This document shows positions 24,111 through 35,511 of a stretch of 64,000 nt of DNA, piece after piece (position 1 is the first letter of the stretch; each line of letters starts with the position of its first letter). The notes below the pieces were generated by a model. That model saw only the letters and a program-made list of their open reading frames with translations. It did not search any database and had not been told where the DNA came from. The stretch is from Lasiodiplodia sp. COLG20. Lineage: Eukaryota > Ascomycota > Dothideomycetes > Botryosphaeriales > Botryosphaeriaceae. The DNA lies in contig VNWV01000002.1 of NCBI GenBank assembly GCA_009801085.1, forward strand, positions 1,054,001 through 1,118,000. Reading direction: 5' to 3'. A program made the translations under genes and the position numbers.

Positions 24111-25170
24111 GGTGGGACGGCGATTAGGAGGTGAGGCAGAGTAGCAATCTGCGGCGAGCGGGAGGAAGCCGTCGCAGCCAAACAAGGCTGGGAGCTTGGA
24201 TGTGATGAGGTCGTTAATCGTAGCGCGGGCCATGATTCGTTAAACGTGATCGTTAAATTGTGCTTCGTTGCTCGTTAGGCGCGTCGTTCAGTCGAGTATT
24301 GTCTCGCTGGATGAAGTATAGTGGTTCCGTCATCGAGGCGAAGGGCACGGGCTCCAGGAGCCGATCTCTTGCCGAAGTAATCCGTGCGAGCACGTGGCGT
24401 GCTCAAGCATTGAAGACTCCATGTTGTCCGACCGTTTCACACGAAGAAAAGTGCGACTGTGATGTCTTCGAGACCGGAAACGCGTCGGCGCGCTATCTGA
24501 TGCCTCGCAGCCCGCGCCGGGCGGATCCCACCCATGTCAGGCTTCCCGGCTTTCAGCTGCGCCGTCATCGCCGGATACGGCTATGCTCCGCTGTCGATCC
24601 GGGAAACGCGCCCGCAGTGGCTCATTTCAGCCTCTTTCCTAAGCCCACAACGTACGATTCGATAGTCGGCTGCGTGAATCAGTTCGAGTTCCTCATGCAT
24701 AATTTAAGCATCGCTCTAGATGCATCACTACGGATGTTCTCGGACCACGTTAACGGTGGACGGAAAGGTTAAAGGACCTTGAGCGCCGCTAGTTGGCGGA
24801 ACGGGATCTAATGACTCTAGCACAAACTTGCGTCACTGGCAGATGCCACGGCAGTTGTCATATCCCCAGCATGCTGTCCGCTTCCGGGTCGCCTATGCGC
24901 AAGACGTCCGACGGTGGATGCATGACACGAAAATGTGCAAAGCCAAAAGTGCCAATTTAGCATTCCAACTTGAATATCAAAGCTACAAATCTGGGAGTCT
25001 CGTAGATCTGATCTGATCGAATAGATTCTATCATGTCTCTCTACAAAAATCAGGTACCCACCGATGCAAGGGTAATCAAGCGTTTGAGCAAAATCATCTA
25101 TCCCATCTGAACTCCTGTGCCAAACCCAAAAGAACCGGCTTTTATATCAACAGGTGCTCCCGCAACCCGC
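24111..25170. other. promoter region of the EBP gene and 3' flank of the OSGIN-like gene
   Basis: About 1 kb. An open frame at 24260-24772 (+) has no recognisable motif. AT-richer from 24940 to 25100. No RNA gene seen. Confidence 0.55.
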
Positions 25171-27058
25171 TTACTGCTTCTCCGCATCCTGCAGCACCAT
25201 TGCCCTCGGCAGCTTTCTCCGGTCCAGGTGGAGGTCTTGATGACTGACGCCATTTGGCCTGATTTTGGGACTACTCCCATTGCGCGAGTGTCCATTGACG
25301 CCTTTGTGGACAGGGCTCCTGGGCGGAGTGGGTATCTTTGTCTTCGCAGCGGACGCCGCGCAGCCGTTCTCCCCTGCGAACTCATGCTTCGCATCTAGGA
25401 TCCTGCCACCAGCATAGGCACAAGCACCGAAAGCATGCCGCACCAATGAATCACCTGTCAGGCTGCCGATCAGGAAGACAGAAGGCGCGATTTCCAAGTC
25501 CTCTTCGGCTTTGTCACGCAGGGTGCGACCGGAAATCAACCCTGGCTGCGGCTCATCCTCCTCTTCATATCCACCAGTAGTGGGGCCAATGATCTCTGAA
25601 CGTAGCGGCTCGTCAAGGTATTCGAGGGAACCGCGTCTTCCCACCGCATATTCAATCCCGCCAACAGCACGTTCAATAATGTCACCGGACTCCAGGCGTA
25701 TTGTGATTTTGGCGAAATCGTCAATCGAGGTGACGTCCACGATGGTAGCGTTGGCCAGACCTTCGTAGACACTTGCCCAGTCCCGGCGGGCGAAGAAAGG
25801 GTTGTTTTTCTTCCTCATCAACGGAGACGCAGCCGCTTTAGACTTTGAAGAGGAAAGCGCGGCAAGTTTCATCTGTCGATAGATACCAGCGTATTCGGGA
25901 TAGGCCTGGTGGTGGCAACCGCGTAGGGGAGAGGGTCTGTCCTCCGGTGACCAGTTAAACATGTGAATGACCTTGCGGTGCGGCGGCGTGGAAATAATGA
26001 CGTCCGCAGCGGAAAAGCCGGAGCCTATCACCAAGAGCGGTTTCGTCACATTGTGCACACTGCGCAGAGGGGACAGAAGCGACGGCGGTGGGATGTTGAC
26101 TGAAAAAATCCCCGACGCGAGCACGAGGTGTTTGCATCGGATGCCATGGGAGCCAATGTAGAAGCCGTCCGCCGTTCTTGAGACACCGGATACCTGAGCG
26201 CCATTTAGGATAGACTCTGCAATACCGACAGCATGCGGGTACGCCTTGTAGTACGCGGCTACCTGCGTCCGAGTAGGGCGCAAGAAGTGCGGCAACGGTT
26301 CGCCATTCAGAGCCTTCCAATGGTCCGCAAAGGAGTATCCGGGCAAAGACAGCATCTCAGCATAACTCAGCGTGCCAATATCATTACTCGCTGATACCGG
26401 ATTGTCGGTCCACTGGCCTCCTGCATGAGGAGGGTTCCCCAAAGCCAGGTGTGACACGGCTTTGTCCGGCTCATAGCGCCAGTCGACACAAGACTCGGGA
26501 TCAATCTCAGTGTCGGCATTTGGGCGGATCAGGGTGTCAAGGAGGGTATTGATCGGCAAGGCCTGGGTCGAGTAGCGTAACGACGACTGGAAGTGAGCGT
26601 AAAGATCCGGCGTCAGATCGAGCAGGTTGCGACGGGATTCGAGCTTCGCGCGGAGCAGCGGATCGTGGTGCGGCCGGGCGTAGTACGGAATGTGGCCATG
26701 GAGGATATAAGACAGGATCAATGCCGAGGGGCCGTTGCCTGCAATTCGCAAGAAAGCAGGTGCATTGCGTCAGCCGACAAGCGTGGTTTCGAGGCCGCAG
26801 AGCCACAAAGACGACCTGGTGGGCGGGTGCGGGCCGACACTTACCCACAATCACGGTGTCAACGTCCCGGAGCGCGGTGCTCGCCATGTCGCGCATTTCT
26901 GCAAAGCCCGAGGCGCCATGGGAAGAAGGGTCGCGCGTGTCGGCCGGGCCATGGTGGTGGTCTTGTAGATTTGTCAGGCGGTTAGGATGCAGAGCGTCCG
27001 CCCGGGCGGAGGTGGCCAGCCTTTCCTCTACGAGTGGGGGCGTCGGCTCTACTGTCAT
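25171..27058 (-). CDS. OSGIN-like FAD-dependent oxidoreductase
   Basis: Two exons (27058-26845, 26738-25171) give 593 residues. The 106-nt intron lies exactly inside the dinucleotide-binding motif: joining gives DVDTVIVGNGPSALILSYIL, the GxGPS Rossmann signature of the OSGIN1/OSGIN2 (oxidative-stress-induced growth inhibitor) group, followed by HGHIPYY. A second nucleotide-binding motif is at KPLLVIGSGFSAADVI. FMO-like features include FLIGSLTGDSLVRHAFGACA near the C-terminus, the usual FAD-contact end. The tail after residue 520 is Lys/Pro/Ser-rich. The human relatives act in oxidative-stress and growth control; a flavin monooxygenase-like activity is likely but unproven. Fold assignment is strong. 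Confidence 0.85.
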
Positions 27059-27756
27059 GGCTTCCCGAGCGGATCAGGTTGCCGATTTCAGCGCGCGCAC
27101 GCCTGCATCTTCCGCTGTTTGCTTCGACGCTGAGATTTTTGCCTCTTTCCGCCCTTGACTCCCCATGCTCATTGGCTTGCCCCGCATTGCTTGCCTGGTT
27201 GCTTTCGGAAATGCGCACCCCGGGACAAAGGCGTGTCGTACCTGAGAAGCCTTTCGTCTCAGCATGTGCCGCTGTCTGAATCGTCCGATTCGCTCCGGCG
27301 TAATTACGACCACCCAGGTCCGCCAACGATGCTTTGTCATCCGCGACCCGAGGTTATATAGCTTGCTCTTCCAGGACTATCCGGCCGGAAATTGTCCGTC
27401 ATGATGACTAAAGTAGCTGTTATTTGGTCGCATGACTTCACTAATGCTTGCTGGCTACGCCTCAAGCACCTGCATTGCTCTACGCGTGGGGTTGTGGTTG
27501 ATAGCTCACGAATAACTTCTTGTCACAAATTGAGTGCGGACAGAGTGGTCCTCGTGATCCTTTGTTCTATGACCGCTATACTTGCCCTCTCGGGAATCAT
27601 TGCTTCCTTGAGAATACGGATGTCCTTCTTATTGGATATTCTTGGCCTGAGATGTGCACGCTGTGTTTCTCACGTTGAGAACAGTCCACCAGTGGCTGCG
27701 AACTCGGTTTCGACAGGGCGATTTACAGCCGGATGTGATTGTTCATGGTATCTTGC
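27059..27756. other. promoter region of the OSGIN-like gene
   Basis: About 700 bp between two - strand genes. Short unconserved frames only. Nothing else recognised. Confidence 0.55.
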
Positions 27757-28326
27757 TTAGAACTCCTTGATGACATCTCCTCTGCGCTTGCCACGGAGCT
27801 CGTACTTGCCCTACACCACAGAGTCAGCCTAGATCCACGTTGTGCCTTGACAACCATTCTTCGCAAATGCGCGGGAGCTCTAAGGCCCACCCCGCTCACA
27901 CGCTCTTTTTCCTATTCTCCGCTGGAACCCGCCAGAAACCACCTGTCCCGCCATATACAACGCTCCTCCTCAGGAATAACCGTGGCAGATTCAACTCACA
28001 TCACTCTTGTAGGCAATGAGTCCGACGACGCTCGGCACAGCAATAGCGACCCAGAACGAAAGCCAAGCGGTCTTGGGGGTCCAACGGAAGTACTTGTAGC
28101 GGTTGGGAGCGATGTCTGCAGGGTCGTCAATGCTAGCTGCAGCGAAGGACGGGCATGCGTTCAGGCGGCGGGGGTGCGGGAGGGTATCGTACTGGCGTAC
28201 TTGACCAACGCCGGGTCTTCGTGGAGAACTGCGGCAACACACAATGTCAGCTCAATGCGATCACGAAAGCCAGGGCGACGCAGCGCATGCGCAGGCCGGT
28301 GACGTACCGTGGTGGTCGCCTGCCAT
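27757..28326 (-). CDS. complex I NDUFB4/B15-like subunit
   Basis: Four exons (28326-28308, 28228-28193, 28136-28000, 27810-27757) give an 81-residue protein, invisible as one open frame. It starts MAGDHHVLHEDPALVKYATS, then NRYKYFRWTPKTAWLSFWVA with one TM helix, and ends KSDGKYELRGKRRGDVIKEF. The RYKYFRWTPxTA-TM-GYK(T/S)DGxxxxRxKRRGD pattern matches the fungal NADH:ubiquinone oxidoreductase NDUFB4-type accessory subunit, a single-pass protein of the mitochondrial inner membrane arm. All three introns use GT-AG; the last is 189 nt, long for this locus. Divergent from the GST gene, with 418 bp between start codons. Confidence 0.85.
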
Positions 28327-28744
28327 GGTGGATGATGTCGCGGGCAGCAAGCTTGAGGTGTTGCGGTCGTGCTCCTGCTGTAATTCGCGGCCCTCGATTG
28401 GCCTTGCTCGCCCGGCACTCGCGAGTCACGTGCAACCGCAATGCCACCATCCCGTCCCTACCTAGCTTCGATCATCTCATGTTCTCCACACCATCCATCA
28501 CGATCTTGCGGCCAATATACCTAACTAGTGACTCAACTGGAAAGAGCTGCATGTGATGCTTCAAAAGAGCATCCTTATCTGCGGTAGGGCCTCTGTGCCT
28601 AGGTACTTTGCTGCTAGCGCCGGCAATCGTATATCCGTAGGTCTTCATCTTAAATTTCAATCGCAACCCAGTCTGGGCCCAATTTCCCAGCGCTTGTTTT
28701 CCACTTCTGGAAACCATCATACTTCAGCTTTCAACCACACCACA
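28327..28744. promoter_or_regulatory. shared divergent promoter region, NDUFB4-like and GST genes
   Basis: 418 bp between two divergent start codons, so it must hold both promoters. No clear TATA box; a CT/CA-rich leader precedes the GST ATG. No specific site assigned. Confidence 0.5.
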
Positions 28745-29639
28745 ATGGCAGCCGATCAGCAGAATGCAAAGATCACCCTCTACTGGTCAGTACAGCAATG
28801 TCACGTCTTTCCTTGAACGGCATGATGGTTTTCCTTCTCTCGAGATTAACCGTTTGAAGGCTTGACAAGTCCCGGTCTCATCGTGTACTTTGGCTGCTTG
28901 AAGAATTGAAGCTCGACTATGAGCTCAAGGTCTTCAAACGGACCAAGGACAAGCTGGCGCCTGCGGAGCTGAAGGAAGTGCATCCTCTCGGCAAATCTCC
29001 TGTTTTGGGTATCCAGGCTGCAGGCGCCGACAAACAGATCATGCTTGCGGAGTCAGGCGCCATCACCGAGTACCTCACCGAGTACTTTGGCAAATGGCTG
29101 ATCCCAGCGCGTTATGTCGAAGGCAAGGAAGGCCAGATCGGTGGCGAGACTGAGGCCTGGCTTCGGTACCGCTTCCTGATGCACTATGCAGAGGGCAGCA
29201 TCATGCCGCTGATGGTCTTCTCGTTGCTTCTCTACAGTATGGCCCCTCTCCGGCTTGGGCGTTCGGTGACTAATTCTTTGAAGTGATCAAAACGGCGCCT
29301 GTGCCTTTCTTTATCAAGCCAATCACCAAGGGAATCGCGGGCAAGGTCGAAGGTGGCTTCCTGGAACCGAACTTCAAGACGCACCTTAGCTTCTTGGAGG
29401 AGCAGCTTGCCACGTCTGGAGGCGATTACCTCTGTGGCAAAGACATCACTGCTGCTGACATCTTGATGAGTTATCCGTTGGAGGCAGCGACGCTTCGTGC
29501 AGGCCTGACCAAGGACAAGTATCCCAAGCTCGCGGCCTATCTGGACCGCTTGCATGAGAGGGAAGCGTTCAAGAAGGCAAATGAGAAAATCAAGGAGGCG
29601 ACTGGGAAGGACTACGATCCAAACATCTTCAACGCTTAA
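28745..29639 (+). CDS. glutathione S-transferase, GTT1-like
   Basis: Three exons (28745-28785, 28860-29236, 29284-29639) give 257 residues. N-terminal thioredoxin-like domain: ITLYWLDKSRSHRVLWLLEE, VHPLGKSPVL (cis-Pro loop) and ESGAITEYLTEYFG (the E-S glutathione gamma-Glu contact). C-terminal helical domain: KTHLSFLEEQLATSGGDYLC, ITAADILMSYPLEAA (N-capping box with conserved Asp). This is the pattern of yeast Gtt1 and fungal relatives, which conjugate glutathione to electrophiles and may be ER-associated. Length is usual for the group. Exon 1 is only 41 nt and ends inside the Trp codon of LYWLD. Confidence 0.88.
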
Positions 29640-30514
29640 CGCATGCGGAAGTCTGGGGAGAATGACTGGACGCAGTATAACATCAAAGTAGTAATGCAGG
29701 TGAATTTGTAAACCAAGGGAAGGTGCTCGAAGTGGATTACTGAGCTATTTCGTAGGCGATTCTTAAGCGTGGTCGTGCAGGAGGGTGGCAAAAGTCGTGG
29801 ACGGCACGGCGTCACCGGCGGGTGCAGGAGCTGGTTCCTGCAGCAGAGGCTTTTCGGGAGATCTTGGATGGTGTTGCGATAAAGTTAGTCCCGTTGCCGT
29901 CCGAACCGCCTATGAACGGAAGGACCGTGGCCCGGCGCGTCGGACACAGGCGGGATCTGGCGGGCGGCGGACATGCGAAGTAGCGAAGAGCGGCGGCCGA
30001 GAGCGCCACGGCACACGGGATGCCGGGACCCCTGCAGCAAGTCTTCAAGAACAGAGCCAGTCAGAGGCTGCTTACGTGCGTCACGGCTCGACGAACCATA
30101 TGATGCCGCAACCTCCGCCGGCCGAGTTGCTGACAAGGCGCCGCAGCTTCATGCTAGGCAGATCTTAACACCAAGACAATGGCCTGCGCGCGGATCTTGG
30201 GCGCGCTGGCGTCGCCACATCGTGATGTCGGCGGGGATATATAGCAGCCACAGCAGAGGAGCTCTGGCCGAGTGTATGGGACGCTTCACCCGCCCTAATA
30301 CTCAACGAGATCATCCAAATCCGGCTCTGCCAAGGGTACCATTGCTGAGAGGCGTTGAGCGCGCCCGGAACCAGCCCCTACGTGAGCGCGTGCTCAGGAA
30401 CACTGTCAGCAGTCCCGCGCGACCAAATTCAAGGCGCCGGTCTTCTCTTGGGCGCTGTTGTGAGAAAGTTGGAATCGTGGTCGGCAACAAAGATTAAGCG
30501 ACGCGGCGGGCGGC
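29640..30514. other. intergenic, GST to BTB gene
   Basis: 875 bp, both neighbours on +. GC-rich second half; unconserved short frames on both strands. A GATATATAGCAGCC stretch near 30236 could be a TATA element but lies far from the ATG at 30515. Confidence 0.5.
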
Positions 30515-32877
30515 ATGTCAGGCTTCCCTCACCTCGCCCTCAGCGCCGACCAAGACCCTGCAAACCCACCCCGACGCAATGCCCAGTCCTCGAGCCAGGT
30601 AGCAACGCCCACCAGCTCCTCGGGCTTTGCGACTCCGCGCAGCAGCTGCCAGGCCCAGCTGCGCGCTCCCGTGCCCGCGCCCGCCGCTGCGGCACCCTGC
30701 TCTGAACAGCCCCCACGCCCGGCCACCGTCTCTGAGTTTTGGGATTGGGAAAACGCTATCGACTTCACCGACGTCGCCGACTTCTATGAGCCCCAGGGCG
30801 AGCTTGCCAAAGCCCAGTACGACCCGCCCGCCCAGGATTTCAGCTTTCCCCACGCCTTCTCCCACAGCGCCAGCCCTCGGCTTACGCCCTCAGCCGCCTC
30901 TCCTTTCCTGGATGCGAGTAATCCTTTCCCCGCCTTTCCTTTTGCCTTCCTCCCGCCGACGGCTCCCGGCTCCGCCTCTGTCTCGGCCCAGCCGGCCATG
31001 AAGCGAAAGGACCGTTCCGAGTCGGCCTCTATTGGCTCAGCCGCCGCCGTGCCGTTTGGCCATGAAGCCATCCAGGAGCCCGCCGCCAAACGTACCGCAA
31101 CTTCGCGCTCTTCCTCCATCGCAGACGAGAGTCCTACTCTCACCCAAGGCGCAACCTTTGCGAACGATGGATCCCCGGACGCCCTGGGCAATGCTGCCAA
31201 ACCAACGCCCGCCGCCGCCGCCGCTCAACCGGTAGGCCGCTCTACGCCAGTTAGCTCCGCAAATGCTTCCAATACCGCACAGCCAATGGCTACGCGGCCG
31301 CGCAAGATTGCTGAGCTCTCAAATAACTATTCAGCAATCTTACCTGCCGGCAAGGTCTTTCCCATTCAGATTGGAAACGAACTGTTCCGGCTCTCGGGTG
31401 CCTCGATTTCTTCAGATGGTAGGTTGGGTGCAGAATTCAACTCTTTGCGCGAATGGTTACTAAGGCCGCCAGAGCACCCTCGTATTTCTCGCATTTCTTT
31501 GCGGAGCAACTGTACAATAACCCCAGCGGAAGGGCGGGTGACGTGAAAACGTTGTACATCGATCGCGATCCAGCCACTTTCAGGGACATTTCCCTCCATC
31601 TTCAGGGCTACTACGTCAGACCCCGCGATGGAGAGCATTTCGTCCGCTTGTTTGCTGATGCTCAATTCTACAGCCGTAAGTCGTGAGCTTGTCGCTTGTC
31701 GCGCCAGTAGATGCTGATTTTCACAGTGCCTCGTTTAACTCAACAGCTTTTCAAGTCGGAAATCTTCATTCAGATCGGTGGCCGTGACTTTCAGATACCC
31801 CGTGATCTCTTTTCTGGCCCTGGAGACTCGCCGAATTTCTTTTCGTTGGGTTTCGCACATTTCTTCACGACTCCTCAAGAGGTTTTCCCAGGACTGGATC
31901 GCCAGACCCTACTTCGGCCACCATCGATTCTTCCACCATCTGTACCAAACCGCTCCGCGCAGACGTTTGAGGATCTCTTGCGCTTATTGCAAGGCTATCC
32001 CCTGCACATCCGTGACGAAGGCCATCGGGCTGATTTGATCAGAGATGCACGGTATTTCCATTTCAAAGGCCTTGAGCAACGTCTCCTTCCGTGCGAAATC
32101 ACCTATAACCTTGCACGCGAGAAGTCCGAAATTCTTATACGCCTAGAGGATATCCGGCAGTCGGGCATCTCATTCTTACCTGACTTGGATTCAATTTCAG
32201 GTGCAGACTCTACCTCGAGCGCTGCTGCAACTCCGGCTGCAGGACCGCCACCTAGCGTAGGTGGAAGTACTCGCGCTGGATGGGTCACGTACGCGCGACC
32301 GTACGCGGATGATTCTGCACACGAACTCATACTGGAGATATCGGGCGAATCGGCGCGAATCGACGTGCAATCAATGCGCGCCACCTTCTACGACAATACG
32401 AAGGCTCGGATCTCCAGCCTTTTCCAAGTCATCGCCAGCAAAATGGGCCTACCCGCGACCCAACCACTTGGCCTTATGATGCTGCAAACAGGCGGCGGCG
32501 TAGCTGCTCAGCCTGCAAGCCCAGCAAATTCTGGCGTCAGTGGTGATAGAGTCAAAATTGCTATCGGCGCCAATTGTTCGATAGACCTGGATGGCGTGCC
32601 AGTCTCAGTCGACAGGCGGGACCGTGAGACTGGACAAGTTCTGGACCCGCAATCAAGCCTACTTTTGCGCCTGAAGAAGCCCAAGACCGACGACAGCAAC
32701 GCGGTATTCGAAGATATGGCTTTAGACTGGGTTCTCTCGAGAAGCCATTGGAGACTACGAGTTCAACCTACGCGTTTTGACGGAGAGTCTCGGGTTGAAG
32801 TCGTCATGCATGCCGTCAGACTCGACGCATACACGGGAGAGGCCGCAAGAAACGGACGAAGAGGATTTCTTTCATGA
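30515..32877 (+). CDS. BTB/POZ domain protein (two BTB-like modules)
   Basis: Three exons (30515-31418, 31475-31675, 31727-32877) give 751 residues. The first 280 residues are Ala/Pro/Ser-rich and disordered. At about residues 285-370 is a T1/BTB-like module: FPIQIGNELFRLSGASISSD, APSYFSHFF and VKTLYIDRDPATFRDISLHL. A second similar module follows at about 375-480: IFIQIGGRDFQIPRDLFSG, NFFSLGFAHFF, RLLQGYPLHIRDE, RYFHFKGLEQRLL. This layout is like fungal BTB proteins related to yeast YLR108C/YDR132C. BTB domains mediate protein pairing, often with cullin-3 ligases; role here unknown. Intron 1 uses acceptor AG at 31473-31474, the only one restoring SSDAPSYFSHFF. Confidence 0.82.
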
Positions 32878-34131
32878 ACTTCCTGTAGGTGTGTTCCTTC
32901 GTTACCATTCCTGTAGTACTATCTCGTGCTGCATCATCCTGTACCATTATTGTTTCCCTTCAAGTTGGGGCTTCTCTCACAAGTTTGCGGCAGCATTGAA
33001 TCGGAGTTGTGAACAGTTTCTCAGCATGGAAAGCTCTGGAACTGCGTCGTTGGGCGGTCTTTGTGTTGTTCGACGCATTCTTCTCTCTTTTAGTGCTAAG
33101 ATATCCTCTTCGGGAGGTACGTCGATTTTCCTCCCGCGTTTTCCGAAAGATATTTAAGTCCAGTTAAAGTCTTGTTCAAACCAAATATTTATTGTATCTA
33201 CTGACATATATTTGAAATTAACGCTATTAACACAGTGTTGGGCCGATTTCTCTTTTCAATTTTGTTGCACAACAGATCTCACCCCGCAATTATACATTAC
33301 ATAGTTCATACATTGTCATGGCTATTAACCGACAGAAATAACCCAACACGCCGGTACCGCTCAAATTGTACAGAGGTCGCTTTCTGGCTCCAAAGAGAAA
33401 AAAAAAAAAAAAAAAAGCACTGGGTCGTGGAAAGTGGCTACAGCATCCACCTTCTCGTCGTTCTTTCTAGGGTCCACTAGAGTACCCCGGATTTCGTCAA
33501 CAACACTCCCCCATCTGCGGGCCTCCTGATGCAGACATCACCTCCAGGACAATGCCATTTGGACTGCTCAGTGGATTTCAACGTCGAACTGGTCTAATTG
33601 AAGGATGCGTAGCGCTAAAACGCCGACGAGCACACGCTGCTCAGCTTGCAATCCAAATGCCTGAGCCCTGAGTGTTCACGGCAGCTGTCTTTCCTGGTTC
33701 TTCACCCGCGAGACGTGTGTCGTGGGCCAGCCACAGACTCGTCTTCTTTCTTGCTTTCCACCGACGCGACAAGAGCGGTTCCTGACCTTTGCTCGGGGGC
33801 GGCGTCCTTTTGTTTTCTCGGATTAATAATAGGTAGGTTCCATGTTTTCTGATCATGCGGCGTTTCTTCGTCAAGGAGAAATGGGCCAAGTGGACCTTTT
33901 TTGTGGTTGGGCCTTGGTTGTTCCTCTGGTAAGCGAATCTCAAGGCCGAGCGGCTAGGGCGTGATACGAAACGCCTCGCCATCTTCTCCGACACCACGTC
34001 TCCTCTAGAAAGGAGGGAAGGTGTGCATGTAAGATGTGCCAGGAATCCGCATGGTGTCCATGGAGTTTCCTTTCTTCGGACGCGTGAAGAGGGTTGCGCC
34101 AAGAATTTTTTCTCCCTTCGTTCAGCCTTCT
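32878..34131. other. convergent 3' region with an A19 tract
   Basis: 1.25 kb between converging genes. An uninterrupted A19 run sits at 33398-33416. The segment at 33150-33350 is AT-rich. Short open frames on both strands are unconserved. No retroelement or RNA gene recognised. Confidence 0.5.
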
Positions 34132-35511
34132 TCACACCTCCATCTTGTTCTTCGGGGCCAACTCAAACTCGGACCCGGAGTGGTGCGTGTTGGGCGTATT
34201 GGGCGTGCAAGGAGTGCAGGGCACTGACTCGGCGAAGGTGGGCGATGTGGGCGAAAAGATGGGCACCTCGACGTAGGTGTTCTGGGGCGCGGCGATGCCG
34301 CCGTCGGGGCGGCGGTTGGTGTGCGTCTCGCCGCTCCAGTTGACGTTGTACATCTGCGAGGAGCGCTTCAGGCTGGCGAAGAAGGGGTTGTGGGTCCAGC
34401 GGCGGCGGTTGAGCATGCGGCTGTTGCGGTTGGCCGACTTGAGCGGCTTGATGAAGGACGAGAAGATGCGCGACAGGCTGCCCTTGAGCGCCGGGATCGA
34501 GGCGCAGATCAGCCCCAGCGACGACTCGACCAGCGTCAGCGCGAAGGCCCAGCGCGCGTCCCAGGTCGTGTCGTACGTCTTGAAGAAGATGCGGTGGAGC
34601 TGGATGGTCCGGAGGATGCCGCAGATGCAGGTACTGTTCTGGTTAACCTTCTAATCCGCTCGGGTGGGTGTGTTCGATGCTTACATTATTCCGAGACTGA
34701 AGACGAAGCCGAGGGCCATCTTGGCGCGGTTGGAGATGCGGAGGTCCCAGAAGATGGCCATGGGCAGGATGCAGGCGATGAAGTCCTGGAAGGCGCTGAT
34801 GGCACCGTTGGCGACGTTTCCTGCGCCTTCGTTGACACACGTGTACTCGTGCTTCATGGCCCAAAGCGGGTTGACCTTGTCCCAGAAGGCATTCACTGGC
34901 GAGCATTCCAAGGGCAGGGCAATGATGAAACAGAGTGCGTAGGCAACGATGAAGGCCATGTTTGCCCAGATGGTCCACTTGAACCACTGACGGATCTTGC
35001 CCAATCGGCGATAGAAGAGCAGAATCGAGATCTTGGTCAAGGTCGTGCTGGAAATGTAGAGTAAGGATATGGCCAGCGTGACCTTCCGGCTGCGTGGTGC
35101 CATATCTGGCGTGATGTCCCAGGCATGGCGGTCGAAGCCGAAGAACTGTTCAGCTGCAAGCAGATGTCAGCAAGTAGCCCCACAGCCCTGAGGATGTTTC
35201 GACCCTTACCAAGGCAGATGGTAGCGCAAAGCCCCATTTGCGGAAGCTACAGTCACGAGTCAGTATATGGAGTGGACAGGGGGGCGTGGTGGGCGGCGTA
35301 CCAAAGCCACGGCAATGAGAGTATCGTCCAAACCGGCATTATGCCTAATGAAAGCGCGGTCGTACAGGCGGAATCCGACAATAGCCAGCGACAGGGCGCA
35401 GAAAACGCAACTGATGATGGTCAGGGTAGGCGGGGCGCGGATTCCGTGCGGATAGGCGTCAGTCTGCCATTGGAGAACCAACTCCAGTGGAGGCACCACG
35501 CCACCAGGCAT
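34132..35511 (-). CDS. fungal rhodopsin-like (PTH11/SAT5-type) integral membrane protein
   Basis: Four exons (35511-35302, 35246-35210, 35153-34685, 34633-34132) give 405 residues. Seven hydrophobic helices are visible: LTIISCVFCALSLAIVGFRL, LPQMGLCATICLA, VTLAISLLYISSTTLTKISI, a segment with IWANMAFIVAYALCFIIALP, FQDFIACILPMAIFWDL, MALGFVFSLGIITCICGILR, and ALTLVESSLGLICASIPALK. The LTKISILLFYRRL and ASIPALKGSL motifs are typical of the fungal rhodopsin domain family. The cytosolic tail (about 80 residues) is Thr/Pro-rich with a TPCTPNTPNT run. The family includes PTH11-like receptors and many orphans; ligand unknown. Confidence 0.83.

Noticed and set aside
25117..25580. + strand frames at the 3' end of the OSGIN-like gene
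   Set aside because: Shadows of the real - strand exon, with no start context or motif.
33398..33416. A19 tract as the poly-A tail of a retroposon
   Set aside because: No target-site duplication, no retroelement coding sequence and no internal Pol III promoter nearby were seen.
34321..35064. 247-codon + strand frame over the rhodopsin-like gene
   Set aside because: Antisense shadow of a multi-exon membrane protein whose helices and splice sites are clear.
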